From Streptomyces sp. NBC_01341 (lineage in GTDB: Bacteria > Actinomycetota > Actinomycetes > Streptomycetales > Streptomycetaceae), in the NCBI RefSeq assembly GCF_035946055.1, contig NZ_CP108364.1:62001-126000 (forward strand): DNA of 64,000 nt. Reading direction: 5' to 3'. Positions within the stretch are counted from its first letter, which is position 1. Each line of letters starts with the position of its first letter. Position numbers and translations under genes: made by a program. A model generated the notes under the pieces. It had not been told where the DNA came from. It ran no database searches and saw only the letters and a program-made list of their open reading frames with translations. Shown one piece after another: positions 34,556-45,200 of this stretch.

Positions 34556-36052
34556 CCTGGGAACTGCGGCGCAACCACCAGCCTCGGCCTGCGCACCCTG
34601 GTCAACGCGGGTCCCCGAAGGCACACAGCCTTCCACTTCGTCCACCGCTCCTGGCTCGGCCCCCGTCTTGTCGAGGTGGCGCTCGTCGCGCGGCCGGCCC
34701 CCGGACACGACCTCTCCGCACGCCGTGGCAAGCGGGTGACGACGACCTCCGGCATGGACAACGTGTTCGGCCACTCCCACGGCGACGGCACCGCCCTGGA
34801 GGTGCCGGGCGCCACCAGGATCAGCAGCACCCGGACCATCAGCAGGCAGGTCGACTTCGCGCCGCTCGGCGAAAGCAACGGCGAGCAGGCCAGGATCACG
34901 CTGAGTCTGGCACGGCAGAGCAACCGTTCGGACGTCCAGAGCTCCAGCCGTGAACTGCGTTCCTGGCAGCGCACGTTCGGCAACACCAGCGAGTTTCCCG
35001 TGCCCTACGAGTACGAGGTACGGGTCTCCTCACGCCCGCTGACCGAGTCACTGGTCGGACGTCTCGCCGATCTGATCGGCAGCGGGCTGGACCTGGCATC
35101 CGTATTCGTCCTGCCCCTGCGATCGATCGGACTCTTCCCCGCGTCCCGCATCGGGCGCCGGGAGGTGGAACCGGCCACTGCCGTGCTGCGGTTCAACGCC
35201 TCGGAGACACCGGACCAAGGGGAACGGCGCGCCGCGACCATCCCGCCTGCCGTCTTCACGACCAATCCATCCGCTCCCCGCCCGACGCCGCCCCCCGGCG
35301 GAGTGGCCGTGGAGATGGAGGTCCCAGCAGACCTGCGTGTCCTGCTGTCCGGCCCGGCCTGGGTGCCCGCACGGCCGATCGAGATCTACGACTTCGGTGG
35401 CATGGACGAACTCAGGGACGCACTGCGAGCCGTCGACCCCTCGCTGAAGGACACCTCCAGGCCCCAGACCACCACGTCGGCCGAAGGCATGCTCATCCGG
35501 CTGACGTCGCTGGCGCAGAGCAACCGACCGACCCCGCTGGAGCCTGCGGCCGTTGCCCCGTTCCTCGGCCACCCGGGCGGCACCGGCGTGTCGTTGAAGA
35601 TCACTCTCTACTCACCGCGCGCGGAGGTGACCAGCAAGGACACCGCCATCGACCGGATCGAGCTCTCGGCGGACGGCTTCCAGACACAGGCGGACAACAC
35701 CATCGCGCCGAGCCTCGGTTACAACCATTCCTCACGGTACGGCTCAGCTGACCGCGGCGGACCGACCGTCCCGGTCGCGGGCGACCGCGCCATGCTCGGC
35801 CAGAACGCAAGCGCCTCCAGCCAGCGCCGCGAACTGCTGCGGTTCGGCACACCGATGGCCAACGCCAAGGGCGAAGGCCTGGACGGCCACCGCGTCCGCG
35901 CCGTGGCACTGGTAGAGGTCCACGGCCCCAGCGGCACGCGCTGGGTCGCCGGAGACCTCCTGCTCCGCACAACCGAGACGCCTCCCGGAGCGGGGCGGTC
36001 GGATCGGACGGGCCGGAGCGAACAGACCAATGAAGCCGGAAAGGCCCTGTGA
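34556..36052 (+). pseudogene. 5'-truncated large surface/effector-type protein
   Basis: An open frame of about 498 codons with good codon bias but no plausible start: it opens directly after a stop at the ggt junction with NCGATTSLGLRTLVNAGP, and the first ATG (34676) is internal. The content is beta-rich and repetitive (VFGHSHGDGTALEVPG, LGESNGEQARITLSLARQSN, EFPVPYEYEVRVSSRPLTE, LGHPGGTGVSLKITLY). I associate such stretches with C-terminal parts of very long Streptomyces WXG100-linked proteins, but cannot name the family. It ends with a Ser/Thr/Arg tail. It is probably what is left of another giant gene. Confidence 0.5.
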
Positions 36053-36218
36053 GCTCCAGCCCCCGCCCGGCCATGCCGTACCTCGGAAGGACCCGGCATG
36101 GCATCCGTGCGGGCGGCCGACCGCGCCTCCTGGCGGCGCGGGGTGCGGTCGGCAAAGTCGCGCCAGGACATCAGAAGGGCATGCGCACCGGGCGACGGCC
36201 CACGGATCCCCACAGCGA

Positions 36219-36812
36219 TCAATAGCCGAAGTTCTGTGTCCACCAGTGGCCTGGTGAGCCGATGTGGACGCCCACCCCGATGGAGCCAAAGTCACCATGC
36301 AGAATGTTCGCTCGATGGCCGGGGCTGTTCATCCATGCCACCATGACCGCGGCTGCCTGCTGCTGCCCCATGGCGATGTTCTCGCCTCCCGGCCGAGGGT
36401 GAGCATGCCTTGTCATGCGGTCTGCGGGAGAACTCCCGTCAGGTGAGAGGTGGGCGAAAAACCCCCTCCTCGCCATGTCCTCGCTGTGGGCCCTGGCCGA
36501 GCTGCGCAGGCGTGCGTCCTCCTTCAAAAGCGGCAGGCCATGGCGCCGACGTTCCTGATTGACCAACGCCACCACGGAACTCTCAAGGTTCCGTTGCAGA
36601 CGCGCGCCTCCCGGAGCCACCGAGGCGGCGCCGGGTCCGGACGGGTCCTGGCCCACAATGAACCTAAGGCCGGGGCCGTCATCCCACTGGGAATCCCACT
36701 CCTCGTCAGCGCTCTCCACCTGCGGCCCGGGCAGTTGCGGCAGCACTGCCCGCTTCCGCGGTGCTGGCGTATGCGGACTTGCCTTGCGGCGCTGCCGCTG
36801 CTTCTTCGGCAC
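36219..36812 (-). CDS. CAP/SCP-domain protein
   Basis: 197 residues. A basic/Pro-rich N-terminus (MPKKQRQRRKASPH) precedes a CAP domain: VVALVNQERRRHGLPLLKED, ARAHSEDMARRGFFAHLSPD, GGENIAMGQQQAAAVMVAWM, NSPGHRANILHGDFGSIGVG. The His/Glu residues of the CAP cavity are present (AHSED, AHLSP, GGENI, SPGHR). No clear signal peptide is seen, unlike most bacterial CAP proteins, which are exported and linked to envelope or sporulation functions. It converges on the truncated gene to its left. Confidence 0.85.
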   Translation of the reverse strand: MPKKQRQRRKASPHTPAPRKRAVLPQLPGPQVESADEEWDSQWDDGPGLRFIVGQDPSGPGAASVAPGGARLQRNLESSVVALVNQERRRHGLPLLKEDARLRSSARAHSEDMARRGFFAHLSPDGSSPADRMTRHAHPRPGGENIAMGQQQAAAVMVAWMNSPGHRANILHGDFGSIGVGVHIGSPGHWWTQNFGY

Positions 36813-36951
36813 AGATGCCCCTCATCTCCCTGGTTCGACGCACGTGTTCACGAACCGGACCTCACTTATGCGCAAACTCTAGGCGCGAGCTCCGCGGATC
36901 ACCGCTTCAGACTTGTGGCCAGGTTGGACCCCGACCGCGGCGGGACGATCC

Positions 36952-36975
36952 GCCGTTCCGGCATTCCGGAACGGC
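36952..36975. repeat. 10-bp inverted repeat upstream of the IS256 remnant
   Basis: GCCGTTCCGG, a 4-base loop and its exact complement. It could be a terminator, an operator, or part of the lost end of the IS256 element. Confidence 0.5.
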
Positions 36976-37034
36976 CGGGTGCGGTTCCGGGAGTGTCCAA
37001 TGATCGGCGGATCCGATGATCAAGGAGACGCCAG

Positions 37035-37672
<638 letters not shown>

Positions 37673-37714
37673 ACGGTTGAGCGGTTCGTGCCGACCGTTC
37701 GCAATCATGTACCG

Positions 37715-37955
37715 CGTGCTCTCGTGATGTGCTTCTGGAGCTGTGTCCGTACCGGCCCGCGTTGCTCACTGAGGAGGTCGAGCGACGGCCCGGCAAGGTG
37801 GTGTTGAGGACGCGCATGCGGGCGAAGAGCGGGACCTGCCGGTGTGGTCAGAGTTCTGCTCGGGTGCACGGCCGGTACGTACGCAAGCTGCGTGACGTCG
37901 CCGGGGGCGGGCTCGGCCAGGTGATGGGGTTACGCATACGCGCAGCGATGGGCCA
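37715..37955 (+). pseudogene. ISL3-family transposase N-terminal remnant
   Basis: The frame reads LLELCPYRPALLTEEVERRP, VVLRTRMRAKSGTCRCGQSS and ARVHGRYVRKLRDVAGGG, the N-terminal zinc-finger part of ISL3 transposases (C.CG..S.RVH.RY.R.L.D). CRCG stands where CPxCG is usual. The remainder is absent. Confidence 0.65.
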
Positions 37956-38422
37956 CTCTCGGGTTACGAGGGCCGCGAGTAGGCCATGCGGCTCGTGCCA
38001 CGCGCCCACGGGGAAGTGGTGCGCGTGGCGTGGGCGGTGGGCGCGCAGCGTGCCGGGCGGGACTGAGCGGAGCGAGCCGGCCTCCGCTCCATGCGCAGCG
38101 CGAGCGGGGGGAGCTCAGCGACCCGGGTTCTTGACGCGGGCGGATGACTGACCTTCCATGAGACCCGGGCCGACACCTGGCGACACACCCCAGCAGGTGA
38201 CGTGCCGCCAGGTGTTTCCAGGGAGCTTGGACAGGAGACACAAGATCGAGTAAAAGTGGTCTCGAGTTGCTCACTGCGGCAGGCCTGGCAACCACTAAGT
38301 ACGTCACCTGCCGACTCAACAGCTGTTAAGACCCGGTTCCGTTGCCGGAGTCCGGGAGTTCGCCCGTGCGGCTACCTGCGCCAGGCACGCCGAGGGCGTC
38401 GAAACAAGATGGGGATCTATTC
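37956..38422. other. Intergenic region upstream of the LAxTG surface protein
   Basis: No supported gene. It contains GC-rich direct sequence of no clear type and presumably the promoter of the surface-protein gene near its right end. Confidence 0.4.
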
Positions 38423-39355
38423 ATGTTTGCAGCACGTCATGGGGTCCTGCGGGCCCTCATGACCACCACCACGGCCGTGCTGGCCGTGACCGCGATAGGC
38501 GCGACCACGGCACACGCTGACGGCCACCGGACCCGCGGGTCCGACCACACCAGGTATCAGTCCACCCCGACCGCGGGCAAAAATGACGCCGCCTTCTGCC
38601 AGTTCTCGCCCGACGGCGACACCTGGATGTCGGCGGCCGAGTACAGGACCAACGCGCTGAGGACCGGCACCGACGGGACGGTACAGATCGGTGTGCGTGG
38701 GATCCGGAGGGATCACCCGTGCACGGTCTCACTCGCCTCCTACGGAGCCCACGGGGCGACCTGGCAGACGTCCGGCAAGCAGGCGTTCCAGGACTTCGAC
38801 ACCGTCACTGTCGGCCGCCACGAGCATGCCACGCTCGACATCACTGTGCCCGCCCCTGAATGCTTCGCTCAGGTCGACCTTTACGTGGGTAACACCAAAC
38901 ACGACGGCAAGAGCGGCGACCTTCCCGAAGGACCCAACCACCCGGTATTCGGCGACAACCTTATCGCCGCCTGGCACGGGGGAACGCGCACCTGCGAGGC
39001 CGCGCCCACCAAGCCCCCGGCGACGGCTCCGGCGACGACACCCCCGGCTACGGCTCCGGCGACCACACCGCCCGCCACAGCACCCGCAACCACACCGCCG
39101 GCCACGACGACTGCCCCGGCGACCACGCCGCCGGCCACGACCACGGCTCCGGCGACCACGCCGCCAGCCACTACCCCGGCGTCCTCCACGGCAGCGGCCG
39201 CACCGAGCACATCGGACAGTGGAAACGGCTCGCTCGCCCACACCGGCAGCAGCAACGCCGTCCCTGTGGCGGCCGGCACAGCAGCAGTCCTTCTTGCCCT
39301 GGGAGGCGGCCTGTTCGTTACCGCACGCCGCCGCAAGGTCGCCCGCGAGCACTGA
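38423..39355 (+). CDS. Sortase-anchored (LAxTG) surface protein
   Basis: 310 residues. Signal peptide LRALMTTTTAVLAVTAIGAT with cleavage near AHADG; a globular domain of about 170 residues with Cys residues in FCQFSPDG, HPCTVSLAS, ECFAQVDLY and RTCEAAP; a stalk of PATTP-type repeats (residues about 200-260); then the sorting signal LAHTG, a membrane helix (AAGTAAVLLALGGGLFVTA) and the basic tail RRRKVAREH. LAxTG is the motif used by class E sortases of Streptomyces, which attach proteins such as long chaplins to peptidoglycan. The globular domain is unrecognised. I chose the ATG at 38423 because the earlier in-frame ATG adds a leader incompatible with a signal peptide. Confidence 0.82.
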   Translation: MFAARHGVLRALMTTTTAVLAVTAIGATTAHADGHRTRGSDHTRYQSTPTAGKNDAAFCQFSPDGDTWMSAAEYRTNALRTGTDGTVQIGVRGIRRDHPCTVSLASYGAHGATWQTSGKQAFQDFDTVTVGRHEHATLDITVPAPECFAQVDLYVGNTKHDGKSGDLPEGPNHPVFGDNLIAAWHGGTRTCEAAPTKPPATAPATTPPATAPATTPPATAPATTPPATTTAPATTPPATTTAPATTPPATTPASSTAAAAPSTSDSGNGSLAHTGSSNAVPVAAGTAAVLLALGGGLFVTARRRKVAREH

Positions 39356-39582
39356 TGACGACCGCCCGGCCCAAGGCGAAACACCTTTGGACTGTTGGCT
39401 GAACCGGTGCAGGTTCGCCCCGCTGCGCAGTCGCGCAGCGGGGCGAAGCGCTGTGGGCCCGGAGGGTTGCGGGGCTCATGGTCTGCGACAGCTCGGAAAC
39501 CGCTACCGGCCCACCTTCAGGACGAGGAAGAAAGGCACACACGCCGACGGGCACCACGCCGGCAACGGCAGACGCGGCTCCG
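39356..39582. other. 3' flank of the surface protein gene
   Basis: No supported gene. A GC-rich inverted repeat (CCCCGCTGCGC at 39418 and GCGCAGCGGGG at 39432) may terminate the surface-protein transcript. Confidence 0.45.
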
Positions 39583-39741
39583 CTCCGTGGACCCGGAGAT
39601 CCACGACTCGTGGACCTCCGGGGCATCCGCGAGAACATACTTCGGTCCGGACAGGCACTCCAGGTGGCGGAGGCTGACGCTAGCGACCCACACGACGCCG
39701 GGCCTGCCGCGGTCGCCGACCGAGTCCGGCAGGTCCGGGTG
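39583..39741 (-). pseudogene. Scrap of a second polymerase-like gene
   Basis: The frame reads PDLPDSVGDRGRPGVVWVAS, LRHLECLSGPKYVLADAPEV and HESWISGSTE. It is clearly homologous to HLPDPIGDRDEPGALWVTN, LSGPKYALVEPPVIHESW of the protein encoded at 30376-31254. Only the segment between motifs A and B is left. Confidence 0.75.
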
Positions 39742-40307
39742 CCTCGAACACCTCTCCGTCAAACCACTGAGCCACGTTGACGAGGAAGGTACGGGGGTGC
39801 TCGGCCGGCGGGCGCGGATTTCAGCAGGCGGTCGAACTCGCTGGAATGACGGAGCGGTTCACCGGCCGCCGGGGAGGGCGGGTCGGGTGTTGGCTCCGTG
39901 ACCGGGCGTCTTGTTTCATCCCGGGGCCGGGTTTCAGCAGCGCGATCTCCGCAGGTGGCACGGGTACCCGTTCGTCAGGTGTGGACGGTACTTGGCGCGG
40001 GGGCCGTGCGGCGGGTTACGGGCGCAGAGAGCCGAGTTGGTGCGGCCCGCATCCTGGACCGTTCACATGTGCCCGGCTGGGGTTGGGTACTCTGCCTGTT
40101 TGACACGTAAAGGAATCAGCGGTGGCGGTCGGTTTATATGGCAGCCGCGGGCCTCGGTAACTGACCACAGTGCGGCAGCCTTCCGCCACCGTCGCTGGGT
40201 GTGCTGCAGGCAGGTGTCGCGGGGCGCGCTGAAGGGTGTTTCAGCTGGCTGGAGGAGGAAGACGTGTGGGGTTCGGATGAGGGTGGCGCGCCGGCGGTGA
40301 TCGGCTG
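39742..40307. other. Region upstream of the type VII-like operon
   Basis: No supported gene on either strand. The promoter of the three-gene operon is expected here, but no secure elements were identified. Confidence 0.4.
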
Positions 40308-40802
40308 ATGGGTGAGGGGAGCCCGCTGGGCGGTGGGGAACTCTTCGATTCGTCTGTGGGGATCGAGTCGATGCAGCAGCGCATCGCTCAGGCGATGGCG
40401 GAGTTGGAGAATGTTCAGAACGGGGTGGCGAAGGCTGAGGCGGAGCTTCGGGCGGCGTCGGTGACGGTGCGGTCGAGGGACCGTGCGGTCGAGGTCACGG
40501 TCGGGTCGCAGGGTGAGTTGACGGGGTTGGTGTTCCTGGAGGGCAAGCAGCGCACGATGGCTGCGGGTGAACTCGCGGCCAGTGTGCTGGAGGCTGCCGG
40601 GCGTGCCCGTACGCAGATGTCGCGTCGTGTGATGAAGAAGCTCCAGCCGTTCACCGAGTCCGGTGGCGCGGTCCCTGGGTTCCCCGGTATCGAGGTCGAC
40701 TGGGAGCGGATCTTCGGGCCCGGGGTGCGGGACGGGTCGGGCGGCGGGCGCAGGCGGGACAGTAAGTTGCAGGATGAGATCGGCGAGGATGCGGAGGACT
40801 GA
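40308..40802 (+). CDS. YbaB/EbfC-family protein
   Basis: 164 residues. After a short leader comes the YbaB/EbfC pattern: a long helix with coiled-coil character (SMQQRIAQAMAELENVQNG), strands ASVTVRSRDRAVEVTVGSQ and ELTGLVFL, then the helix AAGELAASVLEAAGRARTQM. The polar C-terminal tail of about 60 residues is extra compared with the roughly 110-residue housekeeping protein. The family binds DNA as dimers, but diverged actinobacterial copies encoded beside WXG100 genes may instead act with secretion substrates. It is the first gene of an operon: 3 bp separate it from the WXG100-like gene. Confidence 0.8.
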   Translation: MGEGSPLGGGELFDSSVGIESMQQRIAQAMAELENVQNGVAKAEAELRAASVTVRSRDRAVEVTVGSQGELTGLVFLEGKQRTMAAGELAASVLEAAGRARTQMSRRVMKKLQPFTESGGAVPGFPGIEVDWERIFGPGVRDGSGGGRRRDSKLQDEIGEDAED

Positions 40803-40805
40803 GTC

Positions 40806-41144
40806 ATGCCTTCTGGGGAATACACAGCAAATCCTACGGAGCTTCAGATTGCGACCTCAAGTATCGAGGAGCTTTCCAGGATGATCAGTCGTGCTACGGC
40901 CCGGTTTGTCAGCGGGCAGCGTGCAACCGCTGATTGGTATGGCTGGGATGACGATTTCGCGAAGGAGATAGGGCCGAAGACGGAACAGGAGAACCGGACT
41001 GTGATAGCGACGGGGGAGTCACTCGAGGCAGCCGTGTATGCGGTGACTCACGGCACACTTGCCAACCTCGAGAACATCAACCGGACTCAGGGCGCGAATA
41101 TCGAGGCCATCAAGGACGAATCCAAGAAGACCGGACGGCACTGA
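40806..41144 (+). CDS. WXG100/ESX-like small secretion partner
   Basis: 112 residues, all helical, with a central W-x-G turn (ADWYGWDDDF) between two long helices (LQIATSSIEELSRMISRATA and VIATGESLEAAVYAVTHGT). This is the helix-WxG-helix hairpin of EsxA/EsxB-type type VII secretion substrates, though the region between is longer and more acidic than usual. GGAGG lies 8 bases before the ATG. It is placed between the YbaB-like gene and the giant gene with gaps of 3 and 6 bp, so it is probably the co-secreted partner or chaperone of the giant protein. Confidence 0.78.
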   Translation: MPSGEYTANPTELQIATSSIEELSRMISRATARFVSGQRATADWYGWDDDFAKEIGPKTEQENRTVIATGESLEAAVYAVTHGTLANLENINRTQGANIEAIKDESKKTGRH

Positions 41145-41150
41145 TCAGCC

Positions 41151-42240
41151 ATGGCCATTGAGGCAAGCGAGGACCTGAACAACACCTTCTGGGCGCTCAC
41201 CGGCCTGAGGATGCCGTACGCCAACGAGGACAAGGCGCTCCGGAGCGCCATTCCGCTCAATGGCCTGGCAAATGATGTACTCAAAGCCAACGAGTACATC
41301 AGTGGCACACTCCTCGGCGCGGCCCGCGCTTTGCCCCCGCAGGTCGGGAACGCTTACCTCAAGGCCGTGAGTCTGCTTGTGGACGACGGCGGTACGAACC
41401 ATCTGAAAAATTTTGCGGATCAGTTGATGGAGATTGCTGACGGCCGCAGGAAGACGGCGATGAACATCGTCGAGGGCAAGGTGCAGCTCATAGCCGAAGT
41501 CGTGCGGCTGATCCTCGAGCTTCTGGTTCTTACCGTGCTGTCCGTCTTCTCGGGCGGTGCCTCCGCGGGCGATATAGCAATTGCCAAGGCGGCGACGCGT
41601 CTGCGGATTCTGACGATTCTCGATCTGTTGATCAAGCGGACGCATCTCATGCCCTCGGTGAGTGAGGCGTTCGAGGAGGCGTTCACGACCTTCGCGGTCC
41701 GGCTGTCGCTGATCGCGGGCGGCCCGGACGGCCTGAGGCCGAAGGGCATCGACTGGGGTGCGATCGGCAAGGACGGTCTTTTCGGTGCACTCGGAGGCGC
41801 GTTCTCGCATGCGCTGCCCGGCATGGAGAACAAGCTCAAGAATCTTCTGAAGACGTTCGACGAGCATTCCACCTTCGACAGCAAGAACCTGGTCCAGGAT
41901 GTGACCAAGAAGTTGGACGGTCCGGGTCTGTCCGGGGCCGGCAGGAACGTGCCGGATCGTTCCGTCAGGGACGCGGGCACGCTGACCGGCGGGAACGGTC
42001 TCTCCCACGCCCTGGGCAACGTGACCAGTGCTGGTGGCGGGGCGGTGAGGACCTTCACGTACGAGGGGCTTTCCGAGACTCTGGCCGAGTTCCTGGGCAC
42101 CGGTCTGTTCGACGGGAAGTGGGCATGGAGCTGGGCAACCATGCTCGGTGCCGGCACGAGCAGTGTGGTGACGCAGGGACTGTTCCTGGGCGTGGGCCTG
42201 GGCGCGGGCGCGCTCTTCGCGAGCAAGTTCAATTTCGGCA
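41151..42240 (+). other. Giant protein: N-terminal CpnT/WXG100-like membrane region
   Basis: Residues 1-363. It begins NNTFWALTGLRMPYANEDKA and has helical segments (FADQLMEIADGRRKTAMNIV). Two hydrophobic stretches, VVRLILELLVLTVLSVFSGG and VTQGLFLGVGLGAGALFA, could insert in or cross a membrane. The layout matches the N-terminal domain of CpnT-like actinobacterial toxins that are routed by type VII secretion. Confidence 0.65.
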
Positions 42241-45200
42241 ATATCGCCAGTGTGCTGAACGCGGGCGTGAACGCGCCGGCGGGTGCGGGCGCCACGACCG
42301 GGAACCCTGCGGGCGCCCACGGGGTGCCGGCGGGAGCCGGTGGCCCGGGGGTGGTGTCCCCGGCGGGAGGCGGCAACGTCAACGTCAAACCGGTGAAGCA
42401 GCAGGACTTCTCCGGCCTTTCCACCTTCACACCGGGGGCCGGCACCGGCAGGCCCGATGTCACCACGGTCAGCTCCGACACCCACATGCCCGGCACGGGC
42501 GGCACGACCCATCCTGCGGGCGGCACGACGAGTCCTGCCGGTTCACCCATCGGTGCGGGCGCCCCTACGGCCACCCCGGGCCGCCCCGTCACCAGCAGCA
42601 CCGGCCCGGCGGGCGAACAGCCGCACACCCTCCAGCAGCCCGACAGCGGTGAACACAACGAGGGCGAGGCCGAGACCGGACCGGCCCACCAGGTCCCCGC
42701 CGGCAGCGGACACACACCGGGCAGCTCCGTCACCTCACCGGCCGGCAGCACGCACACGCCGACAACACCGTCCAGGCCCACCACCTCCCCACTCGACACG
42801 ACCGACACCACCGACGCGACGGGCACCACCGACACGACCGACACCACCGACGCGACGGGCACCACCGACGTGACGGGCACGACCGGTTCGACGGGTACGA
42901 CGGGTGCCTCTGATGCGGCTGGCACGGCACCGGCTGCGGCGCATGACGGCTCCACACCTGTTCAGCCGTCCGGTTCCCCGGCCGGCGGCCACCAGCAGAC
43001 ACCGACCACGTCCTCGGCCACACCCACATCCACACCCACGTCCACGTCCACACCCCCGGCCTCGGTCTCGGGGCCGGTCACCGGTGCGCAGGCAAGTCCG
43101 GCAGCCGCCGACGCCGCGGGCAGCGGCTCCCACAACCCGGCCGGCACCACCCAGCCCACCACAGCCGCGGCTCAGCGGACAGCGGACGATTCACCGATCA
43201 CGTCACGTGAGGCCCACCAGGCCGAACACGACGTCTGGCAGCGGCTCTTCGCAACGCCGTCCGACGACCATCAGGCACTTATCGACGAACTCGCCGCGCA
43301 GCGGGGTGGCATCGCGCCGACCCAGCGGGAGATCGACCTGCGCCAGGGCGTCCACAGCCAACTCGGCGCGCTGCCCGGTGTGATGGTGACGCTGGAGGAC
43401 GGGGCGGGCTTCGGCCAGCACGCGGCCGCGGCGACGCTGATCAACTCGCTGAACGCGCTGGGCTATCCGGGCCGGTTCACGCTCGCGGCACCCGACACGG
43501 TGGCGGACCGCCTGGTCTCCCTGATACCCGCACACCTCGGACCGCGCATCGACCGCCACCCGACGGACGCACCGGACACGACAGGGCAGGCCGGTCTCCA
43601 GGCGAACGACGGGAGCGAACTGCCGGGCGACTGGCTGACATCGCTCCACGACCGGGGCCCACACGGCCTGCAGGGCTGGGCACAGCTGCACGACGCCGAC
43701 GACGCCCTGTCCGCCCTCGCCACGCTCCCCCCGACCACCGGCGGCGGTCTGCGCCTGGACCCGGGCCCGCTGCGACAGCTCTCCGCCGTCCTGGACAGGG
43801 ACCAGCTCACCACGATCCTCGGTCCCGCAGCCACCCTGAAGCAGGTCGCCGGCCACCACGGGGGCGACCCCTTGTACTCCGGCAACCCGCAGCCGGACGC
43901 GACAGCTCTCACGATCAGCCCCGACCAGCTGACCCGTCTGCGGGCCGCCGTCACCGCCTACCGCGACGAGCAGATCGCAGCCGTTCAGAACGCCGCGGCA
44001 CAGACACCGGCCCTGACACCCGACCAGGTCGTGTTCCTCGCCGACACGATCCGCCGGTCGCTACGGCCCGAAACCCGCCTGCACACCACCTTCGGCACAC
44101 CGAACGCACAGCCCCGCAGCACACAGGAGGAGCAGGCCGGCCCACTCTCCTACTCCGCACAGTCGGTGGAGCCGGAACTGTCGCCGAGCGTGCCCACGGT
44201 CTCCACACGCGACGCCATCGGCGCCACCGGTCCGACACCCCGCCCGGTCACCAGCACCCCGCTCACCACATCCACCGACCCGGCCATCAATACCGACACC
44301 GACACGGATACCGACACGGACGCCGGCACCGAGCCCCCGGACGACGAGTCGATCTCCGGTGACACCCTCGTCGACGACAACAGCGACGACCGGGACGACC
44401 GTGACAACAAGGGAGACAAGAACGCGGCCGGGAAGGAGGACCACCTCAAGCGGTGGCTCCACAGCCTCACCGCTCCGAGCCCGGAGGCGGACAGCCCGCT
44501 CGCTTCAGCATTCGGGAAGACGCCGCCCTTCAACGTGCCCGCACAAGACATCACCGTCCAGATGCTCAGCAGCATCGACACCAACCAACGGATCGACGAG
44601 CGGGTCGGCGACGACTCGGATGACGCGGACACACTTGATTCGGGCAAATCGGTTTACGAAGACGCATTGGATTCGTTCCCGGACGACCCGACTGCCGAGA
44701 CTCGGTCCAGCCACCAGGAACAGCCGGCTGACGTAGCCGCCGAAACGCCCGTAAGCCGCGCCGACATTGATCGGAACCTGGATGAGGAGGTCCGATTCAC
44801 AGGGATCCTGCGCCCGGAATCGCAGGATGATCGGCAGCAAGCGCCACCTGAGCCGATCTACTTGATGGGTAGGGGGATCGGACGCGACAGAGAGACGCAG
44901 TTCGAGTGGTCGAGCGTATCCGAACATTCGAGTACCCGTGCAGTGAACTATCGCCCTTTGCCGCCTCCGGCGGTTGTGGAAGGAGTGGCGGAGTCCGATG
45001 CCGGCGCGCTGGGGGATGCGGAGATCATTCCGACCTGGTTCCGGCAGTCGGCGGTCCCCGGGCAGCCGCGTAGTGCCGTGGTTCAGAGGGTGGATGCGGC
45101 AGTGCGCAGTTGGATGGCCGGCAGCCGTACCAGTGGTGACCGATCAGGGAACCGACAGCAGTTGCGCACCATCATTGAGGCTTTGGAGGCGTGGAACGGC

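Noticed and set aside
41145..42512. Long minus-strand frame of 455 codons opposite the start of the giant gene
   Set aside because: Antisense shadow of GC-rich coding sequence; no family motifs, while the plus strand has sensible motifs and operon context.
42790..42905. Possible tandem DNA repeat of regulatory type
   Set aside because: It encodes an in-frame Thr-Asp linker of the giant protein.
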